A stretch of 64,000 nucleotides of DNA from Planotetraspora mira (GCF_016863275.1 NZ_BOOO01000016.1:62001-126000); one strand, 5' to 3'; counted from the first letter of the stretch, positions 34,420 through 43,411 are shown. A program made the numbers and translations. The notes: generated from the letters alone by a model not told the origin.

Positions 34420-34599
34420 GCGTGTATCCCTTCCCGCGTAGTCGGCCACCCCGAAGGGTGACCGGCGCATTCACGTTTCTGTGATGTTCTATTATCCCGC
34501 CTCCGAGCTCAAAAAGGTAACGGCCCGGCTCCGGTCAGTCGATCAATAAGGGCTCAGGCGCATTGTCGAGGAGCGATCCCGACCCTCAAACTGAGAGGG

Positions 34600-35373
34600 A
34601 TGAACGCCCGAGCCGCACTTTTCGACCTCTACGGCGACCACCTCCGCACGCGTCACGGGCGGGCTTCGGTGGCCGCGCTCGTCAGGCTGCTCGCGCCCCT
34701 CGACATCGCGGCCCCCGCCGTACGGACCGCGATCTCCCGCATGGTCCGTCAGGGGTGGCTCGACCCGGTGCGCCTGCCACAGGGGCCGGGATATGCGGTC
34801 ACGCCGAAATGCGAGCGCCGTCTCGACGAGACCGCCGCGCGGGTCTACCGCGCGGGCGCCGCCGACTGGCGGGGACGCTGGCACGTGCTGGTGCTCGAAC
34901 CGGTCAGGGACCGGGCGAGGCGGGAGCGGATCCGGGCCGATCTGGCCTTCCTCGGCTACGCTCCGCTGACGGAGGGCACCTGGATCGGGCCGTGGGCCTC
35001 ACCGGAACTGGACGCTCTACGGCTGCCCGCCCACCGGTTCGACGCCGCGCTGGAGGGCGACCCCCGCGAACTGGTCGCCCAGGCGTGGGATCTGGACGGC
35101 ATCGCCGGAGCGTACGAGGATTGGCTCGCCGGCGCCGTGGATCTCGTGGGATCGCTGCGGGGGGACTCCCCGGACCACCAGATCTTCGCGGTCCGGAGCA
35201 GGCTGGTGCACGGTTGGCGCAACTTCCTGTTCCGCGACCCCGGCCTGCCGGCGCAACTGCTGCCTCCGGGGTGGCCGGGCGACAAGGCCCGCGCCTACTT
35301 CGAGCAGGAGGCGGCTCGGCTGCTGCCCGCGGCGGCGGCGTTCGTCGACCGCAACCTGGATGGGGGATCGTGA
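34600..35373 (+). CDS. paaX: PaaX-family transcriptional regulator
   Basis: A 257-residue regulator. N-terminal winged helix (ALVRLLAPLDIAAPAVRTAISRMV), central Cas2-like domain (WRGRWHVLVLEPVRDRARRERIR) and C-terminal PaaX domain, the family layout. In proteobacteria PaaX represses phenylacetate degradation and releases on phenylacetyl-CoA. Here it is followed by only one possible pathway gene, the enoyl-CoA hydratase homologue. GAGAGGG lies very close to ATG 34600. Confidence 0.88.
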   Translation: MNARAALFDLYGDHLRTRHGRASVAALVRLLAPLDIAAPAVRTAISRMVRQGWLDPVRLPQGPGYAVTPKCERRLDETAARVYRAGAADWRGRWHVLVLEPVRDRARRERIRADLAFLGYAPLTEGTWIGPWASPELDALRLPAHRFDAALEGDPRELVAQAWDLDGIAGAYEDWLAGAVDLVGSLRGDSPDHQIFAVRSRLVHGWRNFLFRDPGLPAQLLPPGWPGDKARAYFEQEAARLLPAAAAFVDRNLDGGS

Positions 35374-35374
35374 G

Positions 35375-36154
35375 ATGAGTGTCGGCTACGAGGTCGAGCA
35401 GGCGGTCGCGACGGTCACTCTGGACCGCCCTGACGCGATGAACTCCCTGACCGCGGCCATGAAGGGCGAGTTGCTCGCGGCGCTGCGCCGGGCCGCCGCG
35501 GACGGGTCCGTCCGCGCCGTCCTGCTGACCGGGGCAGGCCGGGCCTTCTGCGCGGGACAGGACCTGCGCGAGCACGCCGACAACCTGGAAAGCGGCCTCG
35601 GGCTCGCGAACACCGTTCGCGAGCACTACAACCCGATCGTGCTCACGATCACCTCGATGGACAAGCCGGTGGTGGCCGCCGTCAACGGCGTGGCCGCCGG
35701 AGCGGGAGCGTCCCTGGCCTTCGCGTGCGACTTCCGCGTCGCCTCCGAAAGGGCGAAGTTCGCCATGGCGTTCACCGGGATCGGCCTCGGGCCCGACTCC
35801 GGCGCCTCATGGACCCTTCAGCGCCTCGTGGGGCCGGCCGTGGCCAGGGAACTGCTGCTCCTCGGCGACGCCGTCGACGCGGCGCGTGCGCTGGAACTGG
35901 GCCTGGTGACCAAGGTCGTGCCGGGCGACGACGTGGTGCCCGCGGCCCGCGATCTGGCGCTGCGGCTGGCCCAGGGCCCCACCCTGGCCTACGCCGCGAC
36001 CCGGCGGGCGCTCGACTTCGCCGCGTCCCACTCGCTCTCCGACGCGCTCGACCTCGAGGCCGGCCTGCAGGACGAATGCGCGGCCACGGCCGATCACCTG
36101 GCCGCGACCAAGGCCTTCCTCAGCAGGGAGCGGCCTCGTTTCGAAGGGCGCTGA
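35375..36154 (+). CDS. Enoyl-CoA hydratase/isomerase family protein (PaaG-like)
   Basis: A 259-residue crotonase-fold enzyme: oxyanion-hole segments AFCAGQDLREH and AVNGVAAGAGASLAFACDFR, and IGLGPDSGASWTLQRLVG, which carries the Asp characteristic of PaaG-like isomerases. The pairing with paaX, one nucleotide after its stop, supports 2-(1,2-epoxyphenyl)acetyl-CoA isomerase or a related role. No other paa gene is in the window. The 3' end overlaps the tag gene by 35 nt, convergently. Confidence 0.88.
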   Translation: MSVGYEVEQAVATVTLDRPDAMNSLTAAMKGELLAALRRAAADGSVRAVLLTGAGRAFCAGQDLREHADNLESGLGLANTVREHYNPIVLTITSMDKPVVAAVNGVAAGAGASLAFACDFRVASERAKFAMAFTGIGLGPDSGASWTLQRLVGPAVARELLLLGDAVDAARALELGLVTKVVPGDDVVPAARDLALRLAQGPTLAYAATRRALDFAASHSLSDALDLEAGLQDECAATADHLAATKAFLSRERPRFEGR

Positions 36155-36695
36155 CCTCCTCGCGCACCCAGCAGTCGATCACGTGGTCGTTGACCAGGCC
36201 GATCGCCTGCATCAGCGCGTAGGCCGTCGTCGGGCCGACGAACCGGAATCCGTGCTTCTTGAGCTCCTTGGCCAGCGCCTTCGAACCTGCGGTCTGCGCC
36301 GGGACGTCGCCGAGTCCGGCCGGCGCGGGCGCGGACCAGTCGGCGAACTTCCAGACCAGCTCACAGAGCCCGCCCGGCAACTCGGCGGCCGCCCTGGCGT
36401 TGGCGATCGCCGCGTCGACCTTGGCCCGGTTCCTGACGATGCCGGTGTCGTTCATCAGCCGCTCGACGTCGGACTCGTCGAACGCGGCGACCTTGGGGAT
36501 GGAGAATTCGGCGAAGGCCCGCCGGAAGTTCTCCCTCTTGCGCAGGATCGTCAGCCACGACAGGCCGGACTGGAACGCCTCCAGCGTGATCCGCTCGTAG
36601 ACATGGTCGTCGCCGTGGACGGGACGCCCCCACTCGTCGTCGTGGTAGGCGATGTAGTCCGGGGCCGAGGTGGCCCACGCGCACCGGTTCACCAT
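36120..36695 (-). CDS. tag: DNA-3-methyladenine glycosylase I
   Basis: A 191-residue TagA glycosylase. Zinc-binding residues are visible as Cys in NRCAW, His in YHDDEWG, and His and Cys in HVIDCWV near the C-terminus. WLTILRKRENFRRAF and GFRFVGPTTAYALMQAIG form the helix-hairpin-helix DNA-binding core. It removes 3-methyladenine from alkylated DNA. Start overlaps the stop of the DivIVA-like gene by 7 nt, as in M. tuberculosis Rv1210-Rv1209. Confidence 0.95.
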   Translation of the reverse strand: MVNRCAWATSAPDYIAYHDDEWGRPVHGDDHVYERITLEAFQSGLSWLTILRKRENFRRAFAEFSIPKVAAFDESDVERLMNDTGIVRNRAKVDAAIANARAAAELPGGLCELVWKFADWSAPAPAGLGDVPAQTAGSKALAKELKKHGFRFVGPTTAYALMQAIGLVNDHVIDCWVREEVSALRNEAAPC

Positions 36696-37153
36696 GACTC
36701 CTCCGCGTCCGAGCGGTCGTCCTCCCAGCCGCCCGCCGCGGTCTTGGAGGGGATCTCGGGCTTGGAGGCGATCTCGGGCTGGTGCTCGGTGCGGACCGGC
36801 TCGGCCGGTCGCGCGAAGACCTCCTGCCGCGCCTGGAGCCGGCCGGCCAGCAGGTCCGCGACGCGCTGCTCCAGCACCGCGATCCGCGTGTCCCGCTCGC
36901 CGAGCGCGGTCGACAACCGATAGAGCGCCTCGTCCACGACCTGGGTGTGGTAGCCGACCAGGCTCAGGGGGAGTTGCAGGCCCATGAGGTCGGCGGCGGT
37001 CAGGTGGCCGGCGTCGGGCAGCTCCGTCGGAGGCATGTCAGGCGGGAAGACCGCCAGCTCACCGCCACGGCCGAGCGACACCATCCACACGCAGACGAGG
37101 ACGGCGAGACCGGCTATGACGAGGACGACCAGCACATACGAATCGTGCCACAA
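36689..37153 (-). CDS. DivIVA-like domain protein with N-terminal membrane helix
   Basis: 154 residues. Transmembrane helix at about 6-26, then a short DivIVA-type motif (LMGLQLPLSLVGYHTQVVDE) and a predicted coiled coil (LYRLSTALGERDTRIAVLEQRV), then a Pro/Glu-rich tail. Homologous in position and design to M. tuberculosis Rv1209. It may link growth or division machinery to the membrane. TTG is the apparent start; no strong ribosome-binding site, so the start is uncertain. Confidence 0.75.
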   Translation of the reverse strand: MWHDSYVLVVLVIAGLAVLVCVWMVSLGRGGELAVFPPDMPPTELPDAGHLTAADLMGLQLPLSLVGYHTQVVDEALYRLSTALGERDTRIAVLEQRVADLLAGRLQARQEVFARPAEPVRTEHQPEIASKPEIPSKTAAGGWEDDRSDAEESW

Positions 37154-37179
37154 CTCGCACGCGTGCGAGCATTGAAGAC

Positions 37180-37452
37180 ATGACCATTGTGATCCACCCG
37201 GATGACGAGATCGATCCGGCCTGGGCGGCGGCGTCCTCGCTGTCCGAGGTCTCCGCGCTGGCCCGGGCCGGCCGTACGGTCATGGTGACGTTGCCGGAGG
37301 ACGAGACCGAGGCGGTCGCGGCGGCCGCCGCGTTCGCGTGGGCGGGGGCGACGGTGTTCCGCACCCCCCACCAGGTACGGCAGGCGCTCGACATGACCGA
37401 GGTCCTGCTGGGCCGCCGCTCCCCCGCGCTCACCCGCCGCGGCCTCGCGTGA
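37180..37452 (+). CDS. Conserved hypothetical protein
   Basis: A 90-residue soluble protein beginning MTIVIHPDDEIDPAW, rich in Ala in the second half (EAVAAAAAFAWAGATVFRT), with a pattern of strand-helix units suggestive of a small alpha/beta fold. The V-F-R-T end resembles parts of dihydropteroate-synthase-like barrels, but this is too weak to name. GAAG lies before ATG. Convergent with the first LOG gene. Confidence 0.65.
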   Translation: MTIVIHPDDEIDPAWAAASSLSEVSALARAGRTVMVTLPEDETEAVAAAAAFAWAGATVFRTPHQVRQALDMTEVLLGRRSPALTRRGLA

Positions 37453-37453
37453 C

Positions 37454-38032
37454 CTAGGGCTCCCCGATCTCCTCGGCCGTCGGCAGCAGGAGCGGGACGG
37501 TCCGTTCCAGCAGGTCGAAGGCCTCCTCGACGGTGGTCGTCCAGGAGATCGCGTCGAAGACGTTCGGACGGGTGAACCCCTGCTCGTACATGCCGTCGAC
37601 GAGTTGGCGCAGCGGCGCGTACAGGCCCCACGGGTCCAGCACCACCAGAGGCCTGTCATGGATGCCGAGCACCCGCGCGGTCCAGATCTCGAAGAGCTCC
37701 TCCAGCGTGCCGATCCCGCCGGGCAGCACGAGGAAGGCGTCCGACCGGGCGTCCATCAGGCCCTTGCGCTCACGCATGTCGCCGGTGACGATCAGCTCGG
37801 TGGAGTCGGTGTCCGCGACCTCGATGTCCACGAGCACCTGCGGGATCACCCCCACGGTCTGGCCGCCGCCCTCCCGGACGGCCCGGGCGACCTCGCCCAT
37901 GCAGGACACGATCGCACCGCCGCTGACGAGGCCGTGCCCGCGCCGGGCGAGTTCCGTGCCGACGTCGCGGGCGAGGTCGAGGTACTTGCGATCGATCTTC
38001 TGGCTCGACGCGCAGAACACGCAGATGAACAC
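37454..38032 (-). CDS. LOG-family protein (TIGR00730), cytokinin riboside phosphoribohydrolase-like
   Basis: A 192-residue Rossmann-fold protein. FCASSQ near the N-terminus, VSGGAIVSCMGEVA, and the hallmark PGGIGTLEELFE near residue 105 that binds the nucleotide phosphate. LOG enzymes release a base from nucleoside monophosphates. GTG start at 38032. Only 4 nt from the second LOG gene, so the two form an operon. Confidence 0.9.
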   Translation of the reverse strand: MFICVFCASSQKIDRKYLDLARDVGTELARRGHGLVSGGAIVSCMGEVARAVREGGGQTVGVIPQVLVDIEVADTDSTELIVTGDMRERKGLMDARSDAFLVLPGGIGTLEELFEIWTARVLGIHDRPLVVLDPWGLYAPLRQLVDGMYEQGFTRPNVFDAISWTTTVEEAFDLLERTVPLLLPTAEEIGEP

Positions 38033-38036
38033 GTCG

Positions 38037-38783
38037 TCACGCTCCCGCGCGGTGCCGGTCGGCCTCGAGGATGATACGGACGGCCTCGTCGGGGTCGTCG
38101 GTGATCCGCATGAGGTCGACGTCCGACGGCGAGATCTTGCCGGTCTTCGCCAGTGTCGTACGGACCCAGTCGACCAGCGGCGTCCAGAACTCCGACCCGA
38201 TGAGGATCACCGGGAACGAGGTGACCTTCTGGGTCTGGACCAGGGTGAGCGCCTCGAACAACTCGTCGAGCGTGCCGAAACCGCCCGGCAGAGCGATGAA
38301 GCCGGAGGAGTACTTGACGAACATCGTCTTGCGGACGAAGAAGTAGCGGAACTCGACGCCCAGGTCGACGTACTCGTTCAGGCGCTGTTCGTGGGGGAGT
38401 TCGATGCCGAGGCCGACGGAGACGCCGCCGGCCTCTAACGCCCCCTTGTTGGCCGCCTCCATGACGCCGGGGCCGCCGCCGGTGATGACGGCGTATCCCA
38501 CCTTGGCCAGTGCGTGACCCACGCGGACGCCCATCTCGTAGTCAGGGTTGTCGCGGGGGGTGCGTGCGGATCCGAAGACGGTCACGGCCGCGGGGAGGTT
38601 GGCCAGGGAGCCGAAGCCCTCGACGAACTCCGACTGGATGCGCAGGACCCGCCACGGGTCCATGTGGAGCCAGTCGGTCGGGCCCTTGCGGTCGAGCAGG
38701 CGCTGGTCATACGTGGAGTCGGGAACGAGATCGCCGCGGAGCACCGAGGATCCCTGGCGGCGTTCAGGCCGGTCGTGGTTCAT
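38037..38783 (-). CDS. Second LOG-family protein (TIGR00730)
   Basis: A 248-residue paralogue with an N-terminal extension of about 65 residues. VTVFGSART, VITGGGPGVMEAANKGA and PGGFGTLDELFE are the family motifs, with the catalytic Arg region FFVRKTMFVKYSSGF. First gene of the two-gene LOG operon. It corresponds to M. tuberculosis Rv1205 in location. The nucleotide substrate is not predictable. Confidence 0.9.
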   Translation of the reverse strand: MNHDRPERRQGSSVLRGDLVPDSTYDQRLLDRKGPTDWLHMDPWRVLRIQSEFVEGFGSLANLPAAVTVFGSARTPRDNPDYEMGVRVGHALAKVGYAVITGGGPGVMEAANKGALEAGGVSVGLGIELPHEQRLNEYVDLGVEFRYFFVRKTMFVKYSSGFIALPGGFGTLDELFEALTLVQTQKVTSFPVILIGSEFWTPLVDWVRTTLAKTGKISPSDVDLMRITDDPDEAVRIILEADRHRAGA

Positions 38784-38875
38784 GTGCTCACGCTAGCGGG
38801 CCAGGGCTAGTGCGGGCGTTTCACACAGGATGGTCACAAACGTCGCTTTGTTCCCAGCTGTACATGTCTGCTGAC

Positions 38876-38881
38876 TAGTAT
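38876..38881 (+). promoter_or_regulatory. -10 hexamer TAGTAT, leaderless start at 38890
   Basis: TANNNT hexamer 8 nt before GTG 38890, with no ribosome-binding site. Confidence 0.45.
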
Positions 38882-38889
38882 CACGGCTC

Positions 38890-39345
38890 GTGAACGAGCC
38901 ACCCCGTCAAGACACCGCCGTGTTCGTGGACCAGAGCGGTCGTCGTGGCCGGATTCTCACCGTGACGGCGATAGGTTCCGGGGCCGTCGTCGTGACCCTT
39001 CTGGCCTTCGTGATCACCGGGATGCTGGGTGGCACCGAACTGCCCGGACTGAGCTGGCCCGGCAAGGCTCCGGACCGGCCGGCGGGCGGGGGAACCGCCT
39101 TCCAGTCGCCCACCGGCTCGCCCACACGGGCACCCCGTGTCGGCCCGTCCGCGACCCCCACGCCGGTTCCGCAGGCGCCTGTGTCCTCCCCGAGCCAATC
39201 GCCGCTACAGACCCCCGCCACCACGCCCCCGGCCAACAAGCCCAGCAAGACGCCTCCCGCCACACCCGGGGGTTCCACGACGGACCGTCCGGGCCACGGC
39301 GGCACCCCGCCAGGGCAGGTCGGCAAGACGCACGGGCCGAAATGA
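38890..39345 (+). CDS. Single-pass membrane protein with Pro/Thr/Ser-rich outer region
   Basis: 151 residues: short cytoplasmic N-terminus, transmembrane helix at about 24-45 (TVTAIGSGAVVVTLLAFVIT), then a 100-residue Pro/Thr/Ser/Gly-rich tail likely threaded through the cell wall. Its end overlaps the start of the deacetylase-glycosyltransferase gene by 4 nt (ATGA), so the two are translationally coupled and probably work together in exopolysaccharide assembly. No family is recognised. Confidence 0.75.
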   Translation: MNEPPRQDTAVFVDQSGRRGRILTVTAIGSGAVVVTLLAFVITGMLGGTELPGLSWPGKAPDRPAGGGTAFQSPTGSPTRAPRVGPSATPTPVPQAPVSSPSQSPLQTPATTPPANKPSKTPPATPGGSTTDRPGHGGTPPGQVGKTHGPK

Positions 39346-41504
39346 GCGGGCGCCGGAGCAAGCGGAGCGACCCACGCGGCCACTGGTTCCTCGTCGCCCT
39401 GGCGGCCGTCCTGACCGGTGGAGCGCTCTTCCTGAACGGCTACGTCCACAACGTCGTCGGCGAGACGCACCCTGCCGCGGCCGACACCGGCGATTCGGCG
39501 GTGCTCGACCGGGTGCACGCGGGCGGTCCCGTGGTGAACATGTCGGGAACACAGCCGCAGACCGTGCGCGTCGCCCGGCGCACGGTGGCGCTCACCTTCG
39601 ATGACGGGCCCGACCCGCGCTGGACACCCCAGTTGCTCGACGTGCTTCACAAGCACGGTGCCACCGCGACCTTCTTCGTGGTCGGGGCGCACGTCGCCGA
39701 GAATCCCGACCTCGTACGCCGCATGGTCGCCCAGGGCAATGAGCTCGGCAACCACACGTACACGCATGCCGACGTGACGACGACCCCGGACTGGCGGACC
39801 CGGCTGGAGTTGTCCCTCACGCAGAAGGCGCTGGCGGGGACCGCCGGCATCAACACCCGCCTGGTCCGCATGCCGTACTCCGCGTCGCCGGACGCCGTGG
39901 GGGACAAGCAGTTCGCGGCGATGCGACTGCTCGGGGCGGAGGGCTACCTGGTGGCTCTGACCGATCTCGACTCCAGGGACTGGAGCCGTCCGGGAGTGGA
40001 CCAGATCGTCAAGGCGTCCCTTCCGCCGCGTGACAGGGGTGCCGTGATCATGTTCCACGACGCGGGAGGTGACCGCTCGCAGACCGTGGCGGCGGTCGAC
40101 CGGTTGCTGACCACTCTGGACAAGCGGGGCTACACGGCCACCACCCTCACCCGGGCGGTCGGGCTTCCCCCGGCGCACACGCCCGCCTCCACGGGCGACC
40201 GGTGGCTCGGCAAGGCGCTGGTGCTCATCCAGCGGGCCTCCTCCGCGTTCACCGGATCACTCGGCTGGATCCTCGCCGCGGCCGGTTTGCTGACCCTGCT
40301 CCGGCTTACGCTGTTCGTCGCCCTCGCCTGGGTCCACGCGCACAGGGCGAGGCGGCAGCGAAGGGACAGGGACGCAGGGCGCCGCCGCCGCGGAATCGCG
40401 CGGTGGCCCGCTCCGCCTCCCGTCACTGTGATCGTCCCCGCCTACAACGAAGAGGCAGGCATCGAAGCCACGGTCCGCTCGCTCGTCGCGACCGACTACC
40501 CGGGGCCGGTGGAGGTCATCGTCGTCGACGACGGCTCCACGGACCGCACGGCGGAGATCGCGGCATCGTTGGCTCTCCCCGGTGTGCGGGTGATCCGTCA
40601 GCCGAACGGCGGCAAGCCGTCCGCGCTGAACACCGGGATCGCGCAGGCGGTGCACGACATCCTGATCATGGTCGACGGGGACACGGTGTTCGAACCGTCG
40701 ACGATCGGCAACCTGATTCAGCCGCTGGCCGACCCGTCCGTCGGCGCGGTCAGCGGCAACACGAAGGTCGGCAACCGGCGGGGCATGATCGGCCGGTGGC
40801 AGCACATCGAGTACGTCATCGGGTTCAACCTCGACCGGAGGGCGTTCGACCTGCTCGGCTGCATGGCCACGGTCCCAGGCGCCATCGGCGCCTTCCGCAG
40901 GTCCGCGCTCACGTCGGTCGGCGGGGTCAGTCTCGACACCCTCGCCGAGGACACCGATCTCACGATGGCGATCTGCCGTGCGGGCTGGCGCGTGGTCTAC
41001 GAGGAGCACGCCCGAGCGTGGACCGAGGCGCCCACGACCCTCGGTCAGCTCTGGCGCCAGCGTTACCGGTGGTGCTACGGCACGCTGCAGGCGATGTGGA
41101 AGCACCGCGGGGCGGTCCTGGAGCGCGGCTCCTTCGGACGCCGTTGCCTGGGCTATCTCACGCTCTTCCAGGTGGTCCTGCCGTTGCTGGCTCCAGTCGT
41201 GGACATCATGGCGGTGTACAGCGTGGCCGTCGCGGATCCCCTGCCCGTGGTGGCCGTGTGGGCCGGTTTCGTCACCGCTCAGGCGCTCAGCGGGTGGTAC
41301 GCGCTCCGGCTCGACCACGAGCCGGCCTCCGCTCTTTGGGTGCTTCCGCTCCAGCAGTTCGTCTACCGGCAGTTGATGTACCTGGTGGTGATCCAGTCGG
41401 TGGCCACGGCCGTACTGGGAGTGCGCCTGCGCTGGCACACCATCCGCAGGGAGGGCACCTTCAACCCTGAACCCGCGCTCACCGAGGTCACGACCGGCCG
41501 CTGA
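39342..41504 (+). CDS. Polysaccharide deacetylase fused to family 2 glycosyltransferase
   Basis: 720 residues. Transmembrane helix near the N-terminus; NodB deacetylase at about 75-270 with TFDDGPDP, metal-binding HTYTH, RMPYS, and IMFHDAGG; helices at 306-333; GT2 domain from about 361 with VIVPAYNEE, VVDDGSTD, MVDGDTVF, EDTDLT and the QRYRW motif (about 572); three or more C-terminal helices. This is the design of chitin/hyaluronan/PNAG-type synthases. The enzyme could polymerise N-acetylglucosamine and deacetylate the product outside the membrane. The polymer is not identified. Confidence 0.92.
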   Translation: MSGRRSKRSDPRGHWFLVALAAVLTGGALFLNGYVHNVVGETHPAAADTGDSAVLDRVHAGGPVVNMSGTQPQTVRVARRTVALTFDDGPDPRWTPQLLDVLHKHGATATFFVVGAHVAENPDLVRRMVAQGNELGNHTYTHADVTTTPDWRTRLELSLTQKALAGTAGINTRLVRMPYSASPDAVGDKQFAAMRLLGAEGYLVALTDLDSRDWSRPGVDQIVKASLPPRDRGAVIMFHDAGGDRSQTVAAVDRLLTTLDKRGYTATTLTRAVGLPPAHTPASTGDRWLGKALVLIQRASSAFTGSLGWILAAAGLLTLLRLTLFVALAWVHAHRARRQRRDRDAGRRRRGIARWPAPPPVTVIVPAYNEEAGIEATVRSLVATDYPGPVEVIVVDDGSTDRTAEIAASLALPGVRVIRQPNGGKPSALNTGIAQAVHDILIMVDGDTVFEPSTIGNLIQPLADPSVGAVSGNTKVGNRRGMIGRWQHIEYVIGFNLDRRAFDLLGCMATVPGAIGAFRRSALTSVGGVSLDTLAEDTDLTMAICRAGWRVVYEEHARAWTEAPTTLGQLWRQRYRWCYGTLQAMWKHRGAVLERGSFGRRCLGYLTLFQVVLPLLAPVVDIMAVYSVAVADPLPVVAVWAGFVTAQALSGWYALRLDHEPASALWVLPLQQFVYRQLMYLVVIQSVATAVLGVRLRWHTIRREGTFNPEPALTEVTTGR

Positions 41505-41513
41505 CGGAGTCGC

Positions 41514-42575
41514 TCAGCGCGGTGAGCCCAGCCAGTCGAGCATCCGTCGCTCGGTCTCCGCGATCATCGTCAGGCTCACGTGCTCGCCGCTGGTGTGGGC
41601 GAGGTTGGGGTTCCCGGGACCGCAGTTGACGGCGGGCATGCCGAGAGCCGAGAACCTGGCCACGTCGGTCCAGCCGAGCTTGGCGCGCGGTGTGCCGCCG
41701 ACGGCGGCGGCGAACGCCGCGGCCACCGGATGGGTGAGCCCGGGCCTGGCTCCCGGCGCACCGTCCACGAGCCGCACCTCGAAGCCGTCGAACTGCTCCC
41801 GGACGTGGTCGAAGGCCTGCTCCACGGTCAGATCGGGGGCGAAGCGGTAGTTGACGGTCACGACGCACTCGTCGGGGATCACGTTCCCCGCCACCCCGCC
41901 GCGGATGCCCACGGCGTTGAGCCCCTCGTGGTAGCGCAGGCCGTCGACCAGGGGACGCCTGGTCTCGTAGGCGGTGAGGATGTCGACGACCGGCTTGATC
42001 CCGTGGATGGCGTTGACGCCCTCCCAGGACCGCGCGCTGTGCGCCCTGGCCCCGCGCACGACCACGTCGGCCCGCAGCGTCCCCTGGCAGCCGCCCTCGA
42101 TCAGCCCGTCGGTCGGCTCCATGACGACGGCGAAGTCGCCGGCGAGCCACTCGGGATGCTCACGGGTGAGGCGCAGCAGGCCGCTGCGCTCCGCCTCGAT
42201 CTCCTCGCAGTCGTAGAAGACGAAGGTCAGGTCCCTGTTCGGGTCCTCCAGCAGGGCCAGCTTGAGCTGGACGGCCAGGCCGCTCTTCATGTCCGAGGTG
42301 CCGCAGCCGTAGAGCAGGTCGCCGTCGACGCGGCTGGGCAGGTTGGCCGCGACGGGAACGGTGTCGATGTGCCCGGCGATCACGACGCGCTCCGCGCGCC
42401 CGAGGGTCGTCCGGGCCACGATGTTCTGCCCGTCGCGGACCACGGTGAGGTGGTCCAGCGGGGACAGGGCCTCCTCGATGGCGTCGGCGAGGGCCTTCTC
42501 ACCGCCGCTGACCGATTCGATGTCCACAAGGCGCGCCGTCAGCGCTCCGACGTCCTGTCCAAGGTCCAGCCGCAT
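41514..42575 (-). CDS. dapE: Succinyl-diaminopimelate desuccinylase
   Basis: A 353-residue M20 peptidase-fold enzyme. Di-zinc ligands are visible in AGHIDTVPV, CGTSDMKSG, YDCEEIEAE, VVMEPTDG and LAHTSGEH. It removes succinate from N-succinyl-LL-diaminopimelate in lysine and peptidoglycan biosynthesis. The start is ATG 42575; the longer frame upstream overlaps the neighbouring gene and is not DapE-like. A TAGGCT hexamer 8 nt upstream suggests a leaderless transcript. dapC lies three genes away. Confidence 0.93.
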   Translation of the reverse strand: MRLDLGQDVGALTARLVDIESVSGGEKALADAIEEALSPLDHLTVVRDGQNIVARTTLGRAERVVIAGHIDTVPVAANLPSRVDGDLLYGCGTSDMKSGLAVQLKLALLEDPNRDLTFVFYDCEEIEAERSGLLRLTREHPEWLAGDFAVVMEPTDGLIEGGCQGTLRADVVVRGARAHSARSWEGVNAIHGIKPVVDILTAYETRRPLVDGLRYHEGLNAVGIRGGVAGNVIPDECVVTVNYRFAPDLTVEQAFDHVREQFDGFEVRLVDGAPGARPGLTHPVAAAFAAAVGGTPRAKLGWTDVARFSALGMPAVNCGPGNPNLAHTSGEHVSLTMIAETERRMLDWLGSPR

Positions 42576-42583
42576 GCCCCCTG

Positions 42584-42589
42584 AGCCTA
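42584..42589 (-). promoter_or_regulatory. -10 hexamer TAGGCT, leaderless start of dapE
   Basis: 8 nt before ATG 42575. TAG of the hexamer is also the stop codon of the upstream gene. Confidence 0.4.
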
Positions 42590-43390
42590 GGCGATGCGCA
42601 CCGCGCCGGACGCCTTGGCATCGTCCTTCAGCCAGCCGTCGTGCCCCGCCTCCGCGGTCCAGGACATTCCGCCGTAGTGCACCTCCCGCAGGCCGTACTT
42701 CTGCGCGTTGGAGACGTACCACTCGGCGATGAGCCACCCGTGGTCGGCCGAGGAGTCGTCGCCGAGGGCCCGGACGAGTTGCTTTCGCGCCTCCTTCGGC
42801 TGCGGTGTGACCGGCTTGTCCGCCGGGGGGTACCAGCAGTGGACGGCCTTGGGGACGCGACCGGTGAAGGCGCCGGCGAGGATCTTCGCGGACGGCTCGT
42901 GCTGCGCGTACGCGGAGCCGTCGGCCGAACGCTGGACGGCCTGCGCCGCCTCGTGGAGGGGCAGGGTCTTGTAGTGCTTGACCTTCTCCAGCGCCGCGAA
43001 GAACTTCTTGGTCGCGTAAACGGGATCGTTGAGCTGCTCGACCGTGCCCCATCCCTGGGAGGGCCGCTGCTGGAAGACCCCCACCGAGTCCAGGTCGCCG
43101 AACGGCAGGTTGGCCAGCTTCGACTCCTGGATGGCGGTCACGTAGGCGATCTGCAGGGCGCGGTCCGGCAGCTTCCTGCGTGCGGCGACCGCCGCGATCG
43201 TGGCGGCGATCTGCGCCTGCTCGATGTCGAGGTCCAGCGTGCCGTCCGATGTCGTCACCAGGCAGTGTTCGCCCAAGGCGAACGGCTGAGCCTTCTTGAT
43301 CAGGTGATAGACGCCGTATCCGAGGCCCCCCAAGATCAGGACGACAATGATCAGAACGGTCAGGCCTACGCGGGAACGACGCCGAGTCAC
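42587..43390 (-). CDS. Membrane-anchored lysozyme-like/transglycosylase-like protein
   Basis: 267 residues. Transmembrane helix at about 9-29 (LTVLIIVVLILGGLGYGVY), then an extracytoplasmic domain with a pattern reminiscent of lysozyme-fold transglycosylases: VTAIQESKLANLPFG (possible catalytic Glu), SVGVFQQRP and GWGT. Database entries for similar proteins carry uninformative names. The C-terminal 80 residues include a tail with GWLIAEWYVSNAQKYG. Peptidoglycan cleavage is inference; loss of activity cannot be excluded. Co-directional between dapE and DUF4178. Confidence 0.75.
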   Translation of the reverse strand: MTRRRSRVGLTVLIIVVLILGGLGYGVYHLIKKAQPFALGEHCLVTTSDGTLDLDIEQAQIAATIAAVAARRKLPDRALQIAYVTAIQESKLANLPFGDLDSVGVFQQRPSQGWGTVEQLNDPVYATKKFFAALEKVKHYKTLPLHEAAQAVQRSADGSAYAQHEPSAKILAGAFTGRVPKAVHCWYPPADKPVTPQPKEARKQLVRALGDDSSADHGWLIAEWYVSNAQKYGLREVHYGGMSWTAEAGHDGWLKDDAKASGAVRIA

Positions 43391-43411
43391 CCCCCAGAAA
43401 CTACCGGGCGA

